A stretch of DNA of 64,000 nt from Candidatus Gastranaerophilales bacterium (GCA_944324905.1 CALUYB010000001.1:62001-126000); one strand, 5' to 3'. Shown: positions 17,436 to 26,502, numbered from the stretch's first letter. Notes: generated by a model not told the origin, from the sequence alone. Translations and numbers: made by a program.

Positions 17436-18575
17436 CTATTTAACATATTTCTTTTCAACAAAGGGTTTTTTGACAATTTTAGCATTGTACAATTTATTTC
17501 TTACCATAATTTGTACTATTGTGCCAATACTTTTTTCGCTTGTGTTAAGTGATGTTGCTAAATCTTCGCATTCCCCAATAAAGGAAATCAAGCAAAGACC
17601 GATGTTTTTGCCCAAGGTTGGCGAAATTGAGCCTGATGTTACACACCCGCACTCCCTGCCGTCAATAAAAACTTTTGCCCCATGGCGCGCTATAGCTTTA
17701 TCAATCATCTCAAAGGCAAAAAGCTTTTTAGCCAAAGGAATTTCACCGTTTTTTTGCCCTAAAATCACCTTTTTTCCGTTGTAATCTTCTTTTTTATCTT
17801 TTGGAATTGACCAGCCTAAACCAGCCTCAATTGGGGTTGTTTCTTCATCAATATCTGACCCGTACAGGCACAGTGCAGCTTCTAACCTTAGGGTATCCCT
17901 TGCACCCAAGCCTACAGGGGTTATTGAAAATTCTTTACCTAATTCAAGCAATTTTCTCCAAATTTCAACAACGTCAGAGTTTTTACAGATTATCTCAAAA
18001 CCATCTTCGCCTGTGTAGCCTGTACGGCAAAGGTAAATGTCAAAACCGAAAAGTTTTGTTTCGCTTATTGTAAAAAATTTAGGCTGATTTTCTTTTTTAA
18101 TCCCTGCTTTTTCAATAACTTCAAGGGCTTTTGGACCTTGTAGCGCAATCATTGAAAACTCGTCAGACTTGTCTTCAATTTTTGCATCTAAATCCCCTAA
18201 ATTCATCTTAAACCAGTCTACATCAGCCTCACGACGTGACGCATTAACTATTATTAAATATTTATTTTCAAGTTTATAAATTATAAGGTCATCAACCAAA
18301 GTGCCGTTTGAATAGGGCAATTGGCAATAATGCGCGTGATTTAGGGAAAATTTTGAAACGTCCTGAGGTACTATTTTTTGTAAAAAGTTAAGAGCCTCAT
18401 CGCCTGAAACAAATACTTGCCCCATGTGTGAAACATCAAATATACCGACGTTTTGGCGTACATTTTTATGTTCATCAAGAATTGACTTGTATTGAACGGG
18501 CATTTCCCAGCCGCCAAATTCAACCATTTTTGCCCCTAGTGCAATATGCTCATCGTATAAAAAAGTTTTTTTCAT
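17436..18575 (-). CDS. gcvT: Aminomethyltransferase, T protein of glycine cleavage
   Basis: Transfers the methylene of lipoyl-bound aminomethyl to tetrahydrofolate, releasing ammonia and 5,10-methylene-THF. Typical features are the N-terminal FGGWEMPVQYKSI, the folate-site motif FDVSHMGQV, CRTGYTGEDGFEI near the middle and GLGARDTLRLEA. The length of 379 residues is slightly above the usual 360-370. The Shine-Dalgarno AGAGGT precedes the ATG. It follows alr by 12 bases in the one-carbon operon, with folD supplying the next folate step. Confidence 0.96.
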   Translation of the reverse strand: MKKTFLYDEHIALGAKMVEFGGWEMPVQYKSILDEHKNVRQNVGIFDVSHMGQVFVSGDEALNFLQKIVPQDVSKFSLNHAHYCQLPYSNGTLVDDLIIYKLENKYLIIVNASRREADVDWFKMNLGDLDAKIEDKSDEFSMIALQGPKALEVIEKAGIKKENQPKFFTISETKLFGFDIYLCRTGYTGEDGFEIICKNSDVVEIWRKLLELGKEFSITPVGLGARDTLRLEAALCLYGSDIDEETTPIEAGLGWSIPKDKKEDYNGKKVILGQKNGEIPLAKKLFAFEMIDKAIARHGAKVFIDGRECGCVTSGSISPTLGKNIGLCLISFIGECEDLATSLNTSEKSIGTIVQIMVRNKLYNAKIVKKPFVEKKYVK

Positions 18576-18587
18576 TGTTAATACCTC

Positions 18588-19748
18588 TTATCTGACATAA
18601 ATCCTTGGCAGGCGGACTTTTAAGCGACATGTCAGTTCATAGTTTATAGTATCCAACTCTTGCGCCCAACAGTCAATAGAGAAAAAATTCCCCGAATCAT
18701 CATCCCCTAAAAGCGTTATTACATCGCCGTTTTGTGCCTCTATATCGCCAATATCAAACATCATTTGATCCATGGTAATGCGCCCGATTTGATTAATAAT
18801 TTTCCCGTTTAGACTTGCTTTAATCTTTCCTGAGAGTGACCTTGAAACACCATCTGCATAACCAATCGGAATGGTTGCAACTCGTGTTTTTTTATCTGCA
18901 ACAAAAATGTGTCCATAGCTTACCCCATCACCCTTTTCAATTGTGTGAATGTTTGTAATTCTGCCTTTTAAACCTATAACCTGTTTTAAATCAGGCAGCA
19001 TTGAATTTTTAGGATTTTTATAACCCAAGGGTGTTAAACCGTATAAAATAATGCCTAAGCGCAACATGTTATATTTTAAATCACCATAAAAAAGGCTCGC
19101 TGCAGAATTTGAACAATGAACGGTCAAACCTGTTGTGTCTATTGAATTTATGACATATTTAAAATTTTCAATTTGTTTTTTTGTAATTTCATCACTCTCT
19201 ACATCGGCAAAATGCGTAAAAATACCCCTTAAATCTAAATATGGCGCGCTTTTTGCCTTGTTAAAAAATTCTATTGCGCTCTTTGGATTTATACCAATTC
19301 TGTTCATACCTGTGTCGATTTTTATGTGAGCTTTTAATTTTTTACCGCCTAAACGCTCGCTAATCAGGCGTGCTGCCTCAAGATGTTCATCAGAGAAAAT
19401 CGACACTGTTATGTCATTTTTTATTGCAGTTTCATAAGACCAAATGGGAACTGACCCAAGCACCAAAATCGGCGCTGTGAACTTATTTTGCCTTAACTCA
19501 AGTGCCTCATCTATACTTGCAACGCCAAAAACATCTATCCCACAAGCTAAAAGCGTTGGCGCACACATAATTGAACCATGTCCGTAAGCATCAGCTTTAA
19601 TAACCGCAAGCAATTTGACGTCATTATTTTTATCATCACCAAAAATTGCTTTTTTAATTTGCAAAATATTATGCTCTAAATGCCCTAAATTCACCTCAAC
19701 CCAGGCGTCCCGGTGTTTGTTTACAAAAGTACCCCTAAAATTTTGCAT
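18588..19748 (-). CDS. alr: Alanine racemase
   Basis: PLP fold-type III enzyme interconverting L- and D-alanine for peptidoglycan. The PLP lysine is K51 in VIKADAYGHG, and the catalytic tyrosine of the other subunit is Y278 in GVSYGHIF. LRLGIILYGLTP and IPIGYADGVSR are further family motifs. 386 residues. The ATG lies inside the end of folD (14-base overlap), so the genes are coupled. Its place within an otherwise one-carbon operon may be chance, or may link glycine and alanine metabolism. Confidence 0.95.
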   Translation of the reverse strand: MQNFRGTFVNKHRDAWVEVNLGHLEHNILQIKKAIFGDDKNNDVKLLAVIKADAYGHGSIMCAPTLLACGIDVFGVASIDEALELRQNKFTAPILVLGSVPIWSYETAIKNDITVSIFSDEHLEAARLISERLGGKKLKAHIKIDTGMNRIGINPKSAIEFFNKAKSAPYLDLRGIFTHFADVESDEITKKQIENFKYVINSIDTTGLTVHCSNSAASLFYGDLKYNMLRLGIILYGLTPLGYKNPKNSMLPDLKQVIGLKGRITNIHTIEKGDGVSYGHIFVADKKTRVATIPIGYADGVSRSLSGKIKASLNGKIINQIGRITMDQMMFDIGDIEAQNGDVITLLGDDDSGNFFSIDCWAQELDTINYELTCRLKVRLPRIYVR

Positions 19749-20580
19749 TGTTTAAACTAAGCTCCAGCGTATTTTCCATTAACATGGCAATTGTCATAGG
19801 TCCAATCCCCCCGGGGACAGGCGTTATAAGGGAGGCAACTTTTGAAACTTCCTCAAATTCAACATCTCCTTTGATTTTTCCGTCCTCATCACGAGAAATT
19901 CCAACATCGACAACAACAGCCCCTGATTTTACAAAATCCCTTGTTACAAGCCCTTTTATGCCTGTTGCGCTAATTAAAATATCCGCTTTTTGTGTAATTT
20001 CAGGCAAATTTTTTGTTTTAGAATGTGCAACAGTAACTGTTGCATTTTGCCCTAAAAGCAAATGTATCAAGGGTTTGCCTACCATATTAGAACGCCCTAT
20101 GACAACAGTATTTGCGCCTTGAATTTCTACGTTATATTTTTTTAAAAGCTTTATAATGCCCTTTGGAGTGCAAGAAACAGCATAAGGGCTTGAATTTGTC
20201 AAAAGTCTGCCACAGTTTATGGGATGAAAGCCATCGACATCTTTTTTTGGGTCAATAAGTTCTATAAAGTCTTGCGACACAAGGTGTTTAGGCAATGGCA
20301 GCTGCAGTAAAATCGCGTCTGTGTCCTCATCTAAATTTAAGTTTAAAATTAAATCCTTTAGTTCATTTGAGCTTGTATTTTCTTTTAAACGGTAGGTTTT
20401 TGAAACAAAACCAAGCTCGCGCGCAGTTTTTTCCTTGTTGCTTACATAAATTTGCGATGCAGGGTCATCTCCGACAAGAATTACCGCCAAAGAGGGCTTT
20501 TTTTGCAACTTTTCAACTTTTAGTTTAATCTGTGCAAGGATTTCTTTTGAATAAGCCTTGCCATCCATTATTTGAGCCAT
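19735..20580 (-). CDS. folD: Bifunctional methylene-THF dehydrogenase / methenyl-THF cyclohydrolase
   Basis: Interconverts 5,10-methylene-THF and 10-formyl-THF with NADP. The active-site motif IYVSNKEK has Tyr45 and catalytic Lys49. LQLPLPKHL, DVDGFHPINCGRL and the nucleotide-binding GRSNMVGKPL are all canonical, as is TPVPGGIGPMT near the C-terminus. 281 residues, full length. It follows the CooC-like gene by 1 base and overlaps alr. Together with GcvT/H/P it connects glycine-derived C1 units to formyl and methyl folates. Confidence 0.97.
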   Translation of the reverse strand: MAQIMDGKAYSKEILAQIKLKVEKLQKKPSLAVILVGDDPASQIYVSNKEKTARELGFVSKTYRLKENTSSNELKDLILNLNLDEDTDAILLQLPLPKHLVSQDFIELIDPKKDVDGFHPINCGRLLTNSSPYAVSCTPKGIIKLLKKYNVEIQGANTVVIGRSNMVGKPLIHLLLGQNATVTVAHSKTKNLPEITQKADILISATGIKGLVTRDFVKSGAVVVDVGISRDEDGKIKGDVEFEEVSKVASLITPVPGGIGPMTIAMLMENTLELSLNNAKF

Positions 20581-20581
20581 T

Positions 20582-21325
20582 TTACACCCCTCCTGAAATA
20601 TCTTGCGGGAGATTTAAACGAGGGTAAAAATCTTTTATAATTTCTTTAACCTTTTCATAGCTCACATCATCACCCAAATCATCGATAATTCCAAGTAAAT
20701 TAAGGTTATTGAGGTTTATTTGCTCAACAAATTTATTTAAAGTTTCTTTTTTAGCTTTATTTAAAATTACCCCAAATTGCCCGTCTGCTGCGTATTTTTT
20801 AGAAAAGTCATAAATTTCGCCTGCAAGATGAATGGACTTTTGAGTAGGATTAGCAACGATTATCGAGGTATCAATAGGGTAATCCACAAGTAAATTTAAA
20901 TATTTAAGGTCAAATTCACAATCAAAAATTACAAAATCATATCTGTCAACAAGTTTTACAAGAGCATCGTTCATCTGCTTTGTAATAGGGCAACGACAGT
21001 CTTTTGAGGCAACAAACCAAGACACAATAATTTCCGTATTTTCTTCCACTTCTTCTAAAATGTCCTCAAGCGCCCACTCAATGTACTCTTGCTTTGTCAT
21101 GCCCTTTGGTATGCCTGTTTTATACTCGTGTTTACCGGAGCGAATGCCATATATTGTATTTCTTGATTTTAAGCCGAAACTGCCTGCAAGCTCGCAAGTT
21201 AGGTCATTATCCACAAGTAAAATCGATGAAGATGGAAAATATTCCCTCAAAAGTGAACAAAAAGCCCTTGTTAAAGTAGTTTTACCGCTTCCGCCTTTGC
21301 CTAAAAGTGCAAGAGTATGTGTCAT
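20582..21325 (-). CDS. CooC-like P-loop ATPase with CxC metal motif
   Basis: MinD/ParA-superfamily ATPase of the CooC/AcsF type (metallocentre insertion, typically nickel into CO dehydrogenase or acetyl-CoA synthase). The deviant Walker A GKGGSGKTT is at residues 10-18, and DFVIFDCEFD forms Walker B. The pair C110/C112 (KDCRCP) matches in position the CxC dimer-interface metal site known in CooC1 (C112/C114). The ATG at 21325 overlaps the stop of the upstream methyltransferase by 4 bases (ATGA). A start 5 codons earlier is possible but less apt. No CODH/ACS gene is in the window, so its client is unknown; the cotranscribed methyl transfer genes suggest a corrinoid or C1 enzyme. Confidence 0.8.
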   Translation of the reverse strand: MTHTLALLGKGGSGKTTLTRAFCSLLREYFPSSSILLVDNDLTCELAGSFGLKSRNTIYGIRSGKHEYKTGIPKGMTKQEYIEWALEDILEEVEENTEIIVSWFVASKDCRCPITKQMNDALVKLVDRYDFVIFDCEFDLKYLNLLVDYPIDTSIIVANPTQKSIHLAGEIYDFSKKYAADGQFGVILNKAKKETLNKFVEQINLNNLNLLGIIDDLGDDVSYEKVKEIIKDFYPRLNLPQDISGGV

Positions 21326-22419
21326 AAAAGCGCACCACACCTTTCTTTAAGACGCAAAGAAAGCTCCTGCGTAAGTTTTAATGCCTTTAGCGCGCCCTTG
21401 TCGTCAAGTGAACCGCAACCGCAAGAAGGGGTTAAAAACAGCTGTTTAAAAAGCAAATCTTTATCAATTCCCTTTGATGTAAAACATTTTACAGAATCGT
21501 TGAATTTTTGCTCAAGTGTATCTACATCAAGGTTTTTCAATTCATCTTTATCTAAAGTCGGAACAATTCCAAAGGCAAAAAATCCGCCGTTTTCAAGGAA
21601 TTTTTTAGCCTGAGGCGCAAAATTTGCAACGCTTTGCGAATATGAATAAGCGTCAAAATTAACAATATCAACATTACTTGAAAGAGCAATTTCCCAATCA
21701 GTCTTGCCACAGCAGTGTACACCGCTTAAGGCATCAAATTTTTTCAAGTCATTAGCAATAATTTTAAGCATTTCAATTACATCTGAATTTTCAACCGACA
21801 AAAACGCACAAGAGCCGACTTGCGAAATTGAAGGCTCATCCATAAAAATTATTGACTTTGCATTTGGTGCAGCCTTTTTAAACTCTTTTACCTGCCAAAG
21901 TGCTTTAAGGGAAAGTGTTTTTGTGCAAACATCTCTTAAAACATCGTTATAATAGGCACATTTACCTTCATTATCAACTATTGAAGTTGAAAAAGTGAAA
22001 GGGCCTGTAATTGAACCTTTTACAAAATCAGGGTTATGGTTTTTAAGTTCACATAAAAAAGGTGCAAGAGAATTTGAATTTGGCGGCAAAATCGCATATT
22101 TATCAAGCGTTTGCTCGCATTGAATTAAATCATCCGCACTTATAACATTTTCATAATCAAAAAATAATTCTTCAAGTGCAGAAAAAAATTCTTCGCTTTC
22201 AGGATTTAAAAAATATTTATCACCATCAAAGCTAAGCCCTGCAAGGTTTTGGGTGTATTGAAACACCATATCTTCTTCGCGCGCAAAATGTGGCAACTGT
22301 GGCCAAAAAGGTATGCTTTTAAATTCATTAAAAATAAAGTCCAGTGCGCATTTTGGTGCATTTTCACCCTTAAATGGCAAAGAGCCTATTCCTGTATAAT
22401 TTAAAGTTAACTCGCTCAT
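21322..22419 (-). CDS. Short MetE/UROD-type methyltransferase (core-MetE-like)
   Basis: 365-residue protein resembling the C-terminal catalytic barrel of cobalamin-independent methionine synthase, without the N-terminal folate-side domain. The zinc ligands of MetE appear conserved: HxC at H235/C237 (GVHCCGKTDW) and C333 in TPSCGCGS. An N-terminal YTGIGSLPF motif matches the family. In anaerobes such core-MetE proteins (described for Dehalococcoides and acetogens) take methyl groups from a corrinoid protein instead of methyl-THF. It is the first gene of the one-carbon operon. A plain uroporphyrinogen decarboxylase-like or corrinoid methyltransferase is the alternative. Confidence 0.75.
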   Translation of the reverse strand: MSELTLNYTGIGSLPFKGENAPKCALDFIFNEFKSIPFWPQLPHFAREEDMVFQYTQNLAGLSFDGDKYFLNPESEEFFSALEELFFDYENVISADDLIQCEQTLDKYAILPPNSNSLAPFLCELKNHNPDFVKGSITGPFTFSTSIVDNEGKCAYYNDVLRDVCTKTLSLKALWQVKEFKKAAPNAKSIIFMDEPSISQVGSCAFLSVENSDVIEMLKIIANDLKKFDALSGVHCCGKTDWEIALSSNVDIVNFDAYSYSQSVANFAPQAKKFLENGGFFAFGIVPTLDKDELKNLDVDTLEQKFNDSVKCFTSKGIDKDLLFKQLFLTPSCGCGSLDDKGALKALKLTQELSLRLKERCGALL

Positions 22420-22430
22420 AGAATTATTTT

Positions 22431-22436
22431 ATTATA
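22431..22436 (-). promoter_or_regulatory. Candidate -10 box of the one-carbon operon
   Basis: TATAAT on the minus strand, 11 bases before the ATG of the core-MetE-like gene. No Shine-Dalgarno lies between them, so the leader would be only a few bases. The 53-base gap to the divergent GT9 gene must hold both promoters. No convincing -35 box was seen. Confidence 0.35.
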
Positions 22437-22472
22437 AAATTAAAAAGAAGTAAAATTATAAAGAGGGTAAAA

Positions 22473-23489
22473 ATGGCACAAAATAAGGAATATAAAAACA
22501 TTTTACTTGTAAATTGGGGCGGAATAGGGGATGAAATACTTTTTATGCCCGTTATAAAAAGCCTTAAAGACACTTTTAAAGAGTGCAAAATTACACTTGC
22601 GCTTGAACCTCGAAGTGCAAGTATAGTGCAACTTTGCCCCGATATTAACGATGTTATAAAAACTGACATAAAAGCAAAAGGGATAAAAAAATATTTAAAC
22701 ATTTTAGGATTTTTATTTGAAGTTTGGACTAAAAATTTTGATGTTGTAATATCAAGCGGAAAATCTCCGCTGGTAGCCATTTTGCTGTTTTTAACAGGAA
22801 TAAAAGAGCGCATTGGGTTTAGGTCAAAAACTTCTTTTTTACTTACAAAAAGTGTAGAGTTAAACGAAAATCAATATGCCTCAAATATGTATCACGACTT
22901 AGTTTCGCCAATTTGTAATTTAGATTGCGAACTACCTAAAATTGCCGTTGATGAAAATTACATTTTGCCTCAAAACCTTACAAAAGGTGAATTTATAGCC
23001 ATTCACCCAGGGGTGAGCAAAATGAGCATAAGAAAAAATATTTTAAAATGCCCAAATTTAGATTTTTGGAAAAATTTAATCACAGAATTACTTGAAAAGG
23101 GCGAAAAAGTGGTGCTTTTCGGCACTCGAGATGATGAAGATTTAATTTCTAAAATTATTGCTGACGAAAAAATTTCACAAAATCAAAATTTTGTAAATTA
23201 TTTCAACAAAACAAAAAGCTTGCTTGATATGGCAAATATTTTTAACAAGGCTAAATGCGCAATTTGTGCGGATTCTGCACCAATGCATGTGGCAGTAGGG
23301 GTTAATGTCAAAACTTTTGCAATTTTTGGACCGACAAATGAAGAAAAACTTTTACCAAAAAGTGAAAAATTTTACGTAATAAAAAACAATGTTCCATGCC
23401 GACCCTGCTTATGGCACAAAAGGGCGCAAAACTGCGACAGTAGCGAATGTTTAAACATTGATTATAAAGAAATAATAAGTAAAATTTAG
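22473..23489 (+). CDS. GT9 family glycosyltransferase (ADP-heptose:LPS heptosyltransferase-like)
   Basis: Inner-membrane-associated cytosolic glycosyltransferase of the WaaC/WaaF group that adds heptose-type sugars to the lipopolysaccharide core. The N-terminal NWGGIGDEILFMPVI matches the acceptor-side glycine motif, and the C-terminal IAIHPGVSK and CADSAPMHVAVGV plus FGPTNEEKL form the nucleotide-sugar site. 338 residues. A GAGGG Shine-Dalgarno is present. It is divergent from the one-carbon operon and unlinked to other LPS genes here. The sugar donor cannot be told. Confidence 0.88.
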   Translation: MAQNKEYKNILLVNWGGIGDEILFMPVIKSLKDTFKECKITLALEPRSASIVQLCPDINDVIKTDIKAKGIKKYLNILGFLFEVWTKNFDVVISSGKSPLVAILLFLTGIKERIGFRSKTSFLLTKSVELNENQYASNMYHDLVSPICNLDCELPKIAVDENYILPQNLTKGEFIAIHPGVSKMSIRKNILKCPNLDFWKNLITELLEKGEKVVLFGTRDDEDLISKIIADEKISQNQNFVNYFNKTKSLLDMANIFNKAKCAICADSAPMHVAVGVNVKTFAIFGPTNEEKLLPKSEKFYVIKNNVPCRPCLWHKRAQNCDSSECLNIDYKEIISKI

Positions 23490-23561
23490 TTGTAGTTTGA
23501 TTTTAAGCTTATCTTATTGTAAAATTTTCATAGGTTTTGAGTAAAATGAGGCTTAAAATAT

Positions 23562-24854
23562 ATGAAAAAGATATTCTGTCTAATAGCGCTTTGTTTATTG
23601 GTTTTTAGTGTAAACAAAGCTTTCGCGCTTGAAGTTACCGATGTTAAAAATGACCACTGGGCAGCTTCCCAAATTGCCAATGCGCTAAATAAAGGATATA
23701 TGGGCTTTAAAAGCGGTTATGCTTTTGCACCTGATGAAACGCTTTCAAGAAGCGAATTTGTGCATATGCTTTTAAAAGTCATCCAAAGTGAAGACATTAT
23801 GACAGATGGCACAACAAAATTCAAAGATGTAGATTCATCTACAAGATTTGACCAGAGCATTTTAACATCAGAACAACTAAGGCTTATTTTTGGTTATCCT
23901 GATTACACTTTTAAACCCGAACAATCAATTTTACGCTCAGAAGCAAACGCAGTAATAGCAAACGTTACAAAGGGTTTTTATGGCGACATAAATGTTCTTA
24001 ACGGTTTTGCAGACACTGAGCAAATCCCAAACTGGGCTAAATATTCTTACATTAAAAACGTTGTGAATAAATTATATGTAAATCATCCTGACCCATCTTA
24101 CTTTAGGCCAAATGACTTTTTAACACGCGCTGAAGCTGCTGTTTTATTTACTCAAGTTGAAAAACAATTAAGCCTTGTTGAAGATAAATTTAGAAGAACT
24201 GCAAATAAACAAAAAACAGAATTTTTAGGCACAAATACCTTAAAACTTGTTGAAGGTGCGCCAAGAAATACTGTTAATCTTTACAACACAAAAAATGTTA
24301 TTGAAGCAGGAAACATTATTGTTGCAAAACCAAGTCAGCCTATAAACAGCAAAAAGCATGAAATTGGCGACCAGCTTGTATTTGTTGCACCAGCTGATGT
24401 TTACACTCAAGAAGGCACATTCTTATATCCTGCAGGAACTCAATTTGTTGCAGATGTTCAAAAAATTAAATACACACCCTTTAGAATTAAAAAACAAAAA
24501 AATCTTATTGTTATAAGAAAATTCTATATGCCAAACGGAATTAGCCACCAAATGGCAGGTGTAACTTACACTACAGACAAGGGCAAAGTTGTTACAACAA
24601 AAACAGTTGATAAAAAAGCACCTGTTAAAGAAAACTACTTTGAAGGCAGAAAAGAAATCACAAAAGCTGAATTTTTGGTTAAATATACAAACAAATTATC
24701 CCCTGTTGTTAAATACGACTTAAAAGGTGATGAGCTTGTATATATTCTCTTAACAGGTGATATGGTTATACCTAATGAAAATTATTGGGAATTTGAGGTT
24801 GAGGACGACTCGCAAAGTCCTGACGATTCAGTTAATACCCACGAAAATATGTAA
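23562..24854 (+). CDS. Secreted SLH-domain protein
   Basis: 430 residues with a signal peptide (MKKIFCLIALCLLVFSVNKAFA). Three S-layer homology domains follow: residues about 23-75 (DVKNDHWAASQIANAL...LSRSEFVHMLL), 85-135 (ILRSEANAVIANV) and 145-205 (FADTEQIPNWAKYSYI...LTRAEAAVLFTQ). SLH domains bind peptidoglycan-linked polymers and in cyanobacteria anchor outer-membrane proteins. The C-terminal 220 residues contain no OprB porin domain; they look like soluble beta-rich sequence with an acidic end. A role in tethering outer membrane and wall is likely. Monocistronic, with a strong terminator behind it. Confidence 0.9.
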   Translation: MKKIFCLIALCLLVFSVNKAFALEVTDVKNDHWAASQIANALNKGYMGFKSGYAFAPDETLSRSEFVHMLLKVIQSEDIMTDGTTKFKDVDSSTRFDQSILTSEQLRLIFGYPDYTFKPEQSILRSEANAVIANVTKGFYGDINVLNGFADTEQIPNWAKYSYIKNVVNKLYVNHPDPSYFRPNDFLTRAEAAVLFTQVEKQLSLVEDKFRRTANKQKTEFLGTNTLKLVEGAPRNTVNLYNTKNVIEAGNIIVAKPSQPINSKKHEIGDQLVFVAPADVYTQEGTFLYPAGTQFVADVQKIKYTPFRIKKQKNLIVIRKFYMPNGISHQMAGVTYTTDKGKVVTTKTVDKKAPVKENYFEGRKEITKAEFLVKYTNKLSPVVKYDLKGDELVYILLTGDMVIPNENYWEFEVEDDSQSPDDSVNTHENM

Positions 24855-24859
24855 AATAA

Positions 24860-24905
24860 GCGGCTCCCAAAGGCTCGATAAGAGCCTGCTTTAATTAAGA
24901 GCCGC
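24860..24905. terminator. Two-tier bidirectional terminator
   Basis: Outer stem GCGGCTC (24860-24866) / GAGCCGC (24899-24905) and inner stem AGGCTC (24871-24876) / GAGCCT (24882-24887), flanked by A/T-rich ends on both sides. It lies between the convergent SLH and udg genes and could stop transcription both ways. The outer 3' arm ends at the udg stop codon. Confidence 0.7.
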
Positions 24906-25487
24906 CTATTTAATTAAATTCTTAATCATAATTAAATCTTTTAAGGTTAAATCTCTGGGTGAATTAATTTCTGTTGAATGCTGCCTTAAAAGATAAGACG
25001 GGTGCAAAACAGGGATAAATTTAATACCCTCGTAACCTTTTATATTTTCAAAAATCTGCCCGCGAACTTTTGAAATTTTAAGCTTTTTATCTAAAAAACT
25101 CTCCATTGCAGTCGCTCCGCAAAGGACAATAATTTTTGGCTTTATAATTTCAATTTGAGCTTGCAAAAACTTTTCACAAGCCTTTTTTTCTTCTTTTGTA
25201 GGTTTACGATTTTCAGGCGGTCTGCACTTTAGAGTATTTGCAATGTATAAATCCTCATCTCTATTAATTCCTGCAGAGCGCAAAAACTCGTTTAAAAGCT
25301 TGCCCGCACGACCTACAAAAGGCTTAGCAAGCTTATCTTCATCAGCCCCGGGGGCTTCTCCTATGAGCATAATTTTAGCTTTATTTGAACCGTCAGAAAA
25401 TACAATATTGTTTCTTGTTGCAAAAAGAGGGCAGCACTCACATTGCTGCGCCTCTTTTTCAAGATTTTTTAACTTTTCAAAAGTCAT
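24906..25487 (-). CDS. Family 4 uracil-DNA glycosylase (Fe-S type)
   Basis: Base-excision repair enzyme that removes uracil from DNA. Family 4 members hold a [4Fe-4S] cluster. The N-terminal cysteines C16/C19 (QQCECCPL) and the later LKCRPPENRK and KKACEKFL cysteines supply four ligands. The active-site motif GEAPGADED and the C-terminal VLHPSYLLR are diagnostic. 193 residues. The ATG overlaps the prs stop codon by 1 base (TAATG), and it is last in the glmU-prs-udg transcript. Confidence 0.93.
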   Translation of the reverse strand: MTFEKLKNLEKEAQQCECCPLFATRNNIVFSDGSNKAKIMLIGEAPGADEDKLAKPFVGRAGKLLNEFLRSAGINRDEDLYIANTLKCRPPENRKPTKEEKKACEKFLQAQIEIIKPKIIVLCGATAMESFLDKKLKISKVRGQIFENIKGYEGIKFIPVLHPSYLLRQHSTEINSPRDLTLKDLIMIKNLIK

Positions 25488-26500
25488 TAGTTTTTATATT
25501 CCTTTTCAAATCCAAAAAGTGAAGATACACTTTGATCATCGTGAATTCTTGAAATTGCCTCACCTAAAAGCGGTGCAATGCTTAGTTGTGTAATTTTTGT
25601 CGGAATAAATTCATTTTTCAAAGGAATTGTATTTGTAACAATAACTTCTTTAATTGGCGCCTCATCAAGTCTTTGCAGCGCAGGACCGGAGAACACAGGG
25701 TGGCAAGCGCAAACATAAACTTCTTTTGCGCCTTCTCTTATAAGAAGTTTTGCAGCCTCGCAAATTGTACCTGCTGTGTCAATCATATCATCAAACATAA
25801 CGCAAACCTTGCCTCTAACATCACCTATAACATGGTCTGCAATTGCAACATTGTGTTTATCACGACGTTTATCAATAATTGAAAGAGGGCAGTTAAGAGC
25901 TTTTGCAAATGCACGAGTTCTTTGAACGCCGCCTGTATCAGGGGATACCGCCATAAGAACATCTGAGGGGATATTTAAGTTTTTAATGTAATCAACAAGC
26001 ACAGGTGTTGAGTAAATATGATCAACCAAAATATTAAAGAAACCTTGAATTTGACCTGTGTGCAAATCCATTGCAAGAACACGATTTGCGCCTGCAGTTG
26101 TTAAAAGGTCCGCAACAAGTTTAGCTGTAATTGCTTCTCTGCCTGATGTTTTTCTATCTTGGCGAGCATAACCGTAATAGGGAATAACCGCCGTAATTGT
26201 CTTTGCACTTGCACGTTTAAACGCATCGATTATAATTAAAAGCTCCATTAAGCTTTCATTTACGGGATTACAAACAGGCTGAACAACAAAAACATCATCG
26301 CCACGAATTGAATCTTGAATTTGGACGTAAATTTCGCCGTCCATAAAATTTTTGACAATCATCGGCTCAACCGTTGTACCTAAATATTGAGCAATTTCTT
26401 GCGCCAATACAGGGTTAGAACGGCCTGAAAAAAGTTTAATGTCATGTGTGGGCAAAACCGTATTTTGCAACTGCTCCATTGTTTCAAGCCCTAATTTCAT
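25487..26500 (-). CDS. prs: Ribose-phosphate pyrophosphokinase
   Basis: Makes PRPP from ribose-5-phosphate and ATP for nucleotide, His and Trp synthesis. Typical motifs are FSGRSNPVLAQEIA near the N-terminus, the flexible-loop arginine segment GYARQDRKT, VSPDTGGVQRTRAFA and the PRPP loop VMFDDMIDTAGT. 337 residues, about 20 longer than the usual bacterial enzyme because of an N-terminal extension. A strong AAAGGAG precedes the ATG at 26500. It follows glmU by 2 bases, a pairing common in bacteria. Confidence 0.96.
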   Translation of the reverse strand: MKLGLETMEQLQNTVLPTHDIKLFSGRSNPVLAQEIAQYLGTTVEPMIVKNFMDGEIYVQIQDSIRGDDVFVVQPVCNPVNESLMELLIIIDAFKRASAKTITAVIPYYGYARQDRKTSGREAITAKLVADLLTTAGANRVLAMDLHTGQIQGFFNILVDHIYSTPVLVDYIKNLNIPSDVLMAVSPDTGGVQRTRAFAKALNCPLSIIDKRRDKHNVAIADHVIGDVRGKVCVMFDDMIDTAGTICEAAKLLIREGAKEVYVCACHPVFSGPALQRLDEAPIKEVIVTNTIPLKNEFIPTKITQLSIAPLLGEAISRIHDDQSVSSLFGFEKEYKN

Positions 26501-26502
26501 TT

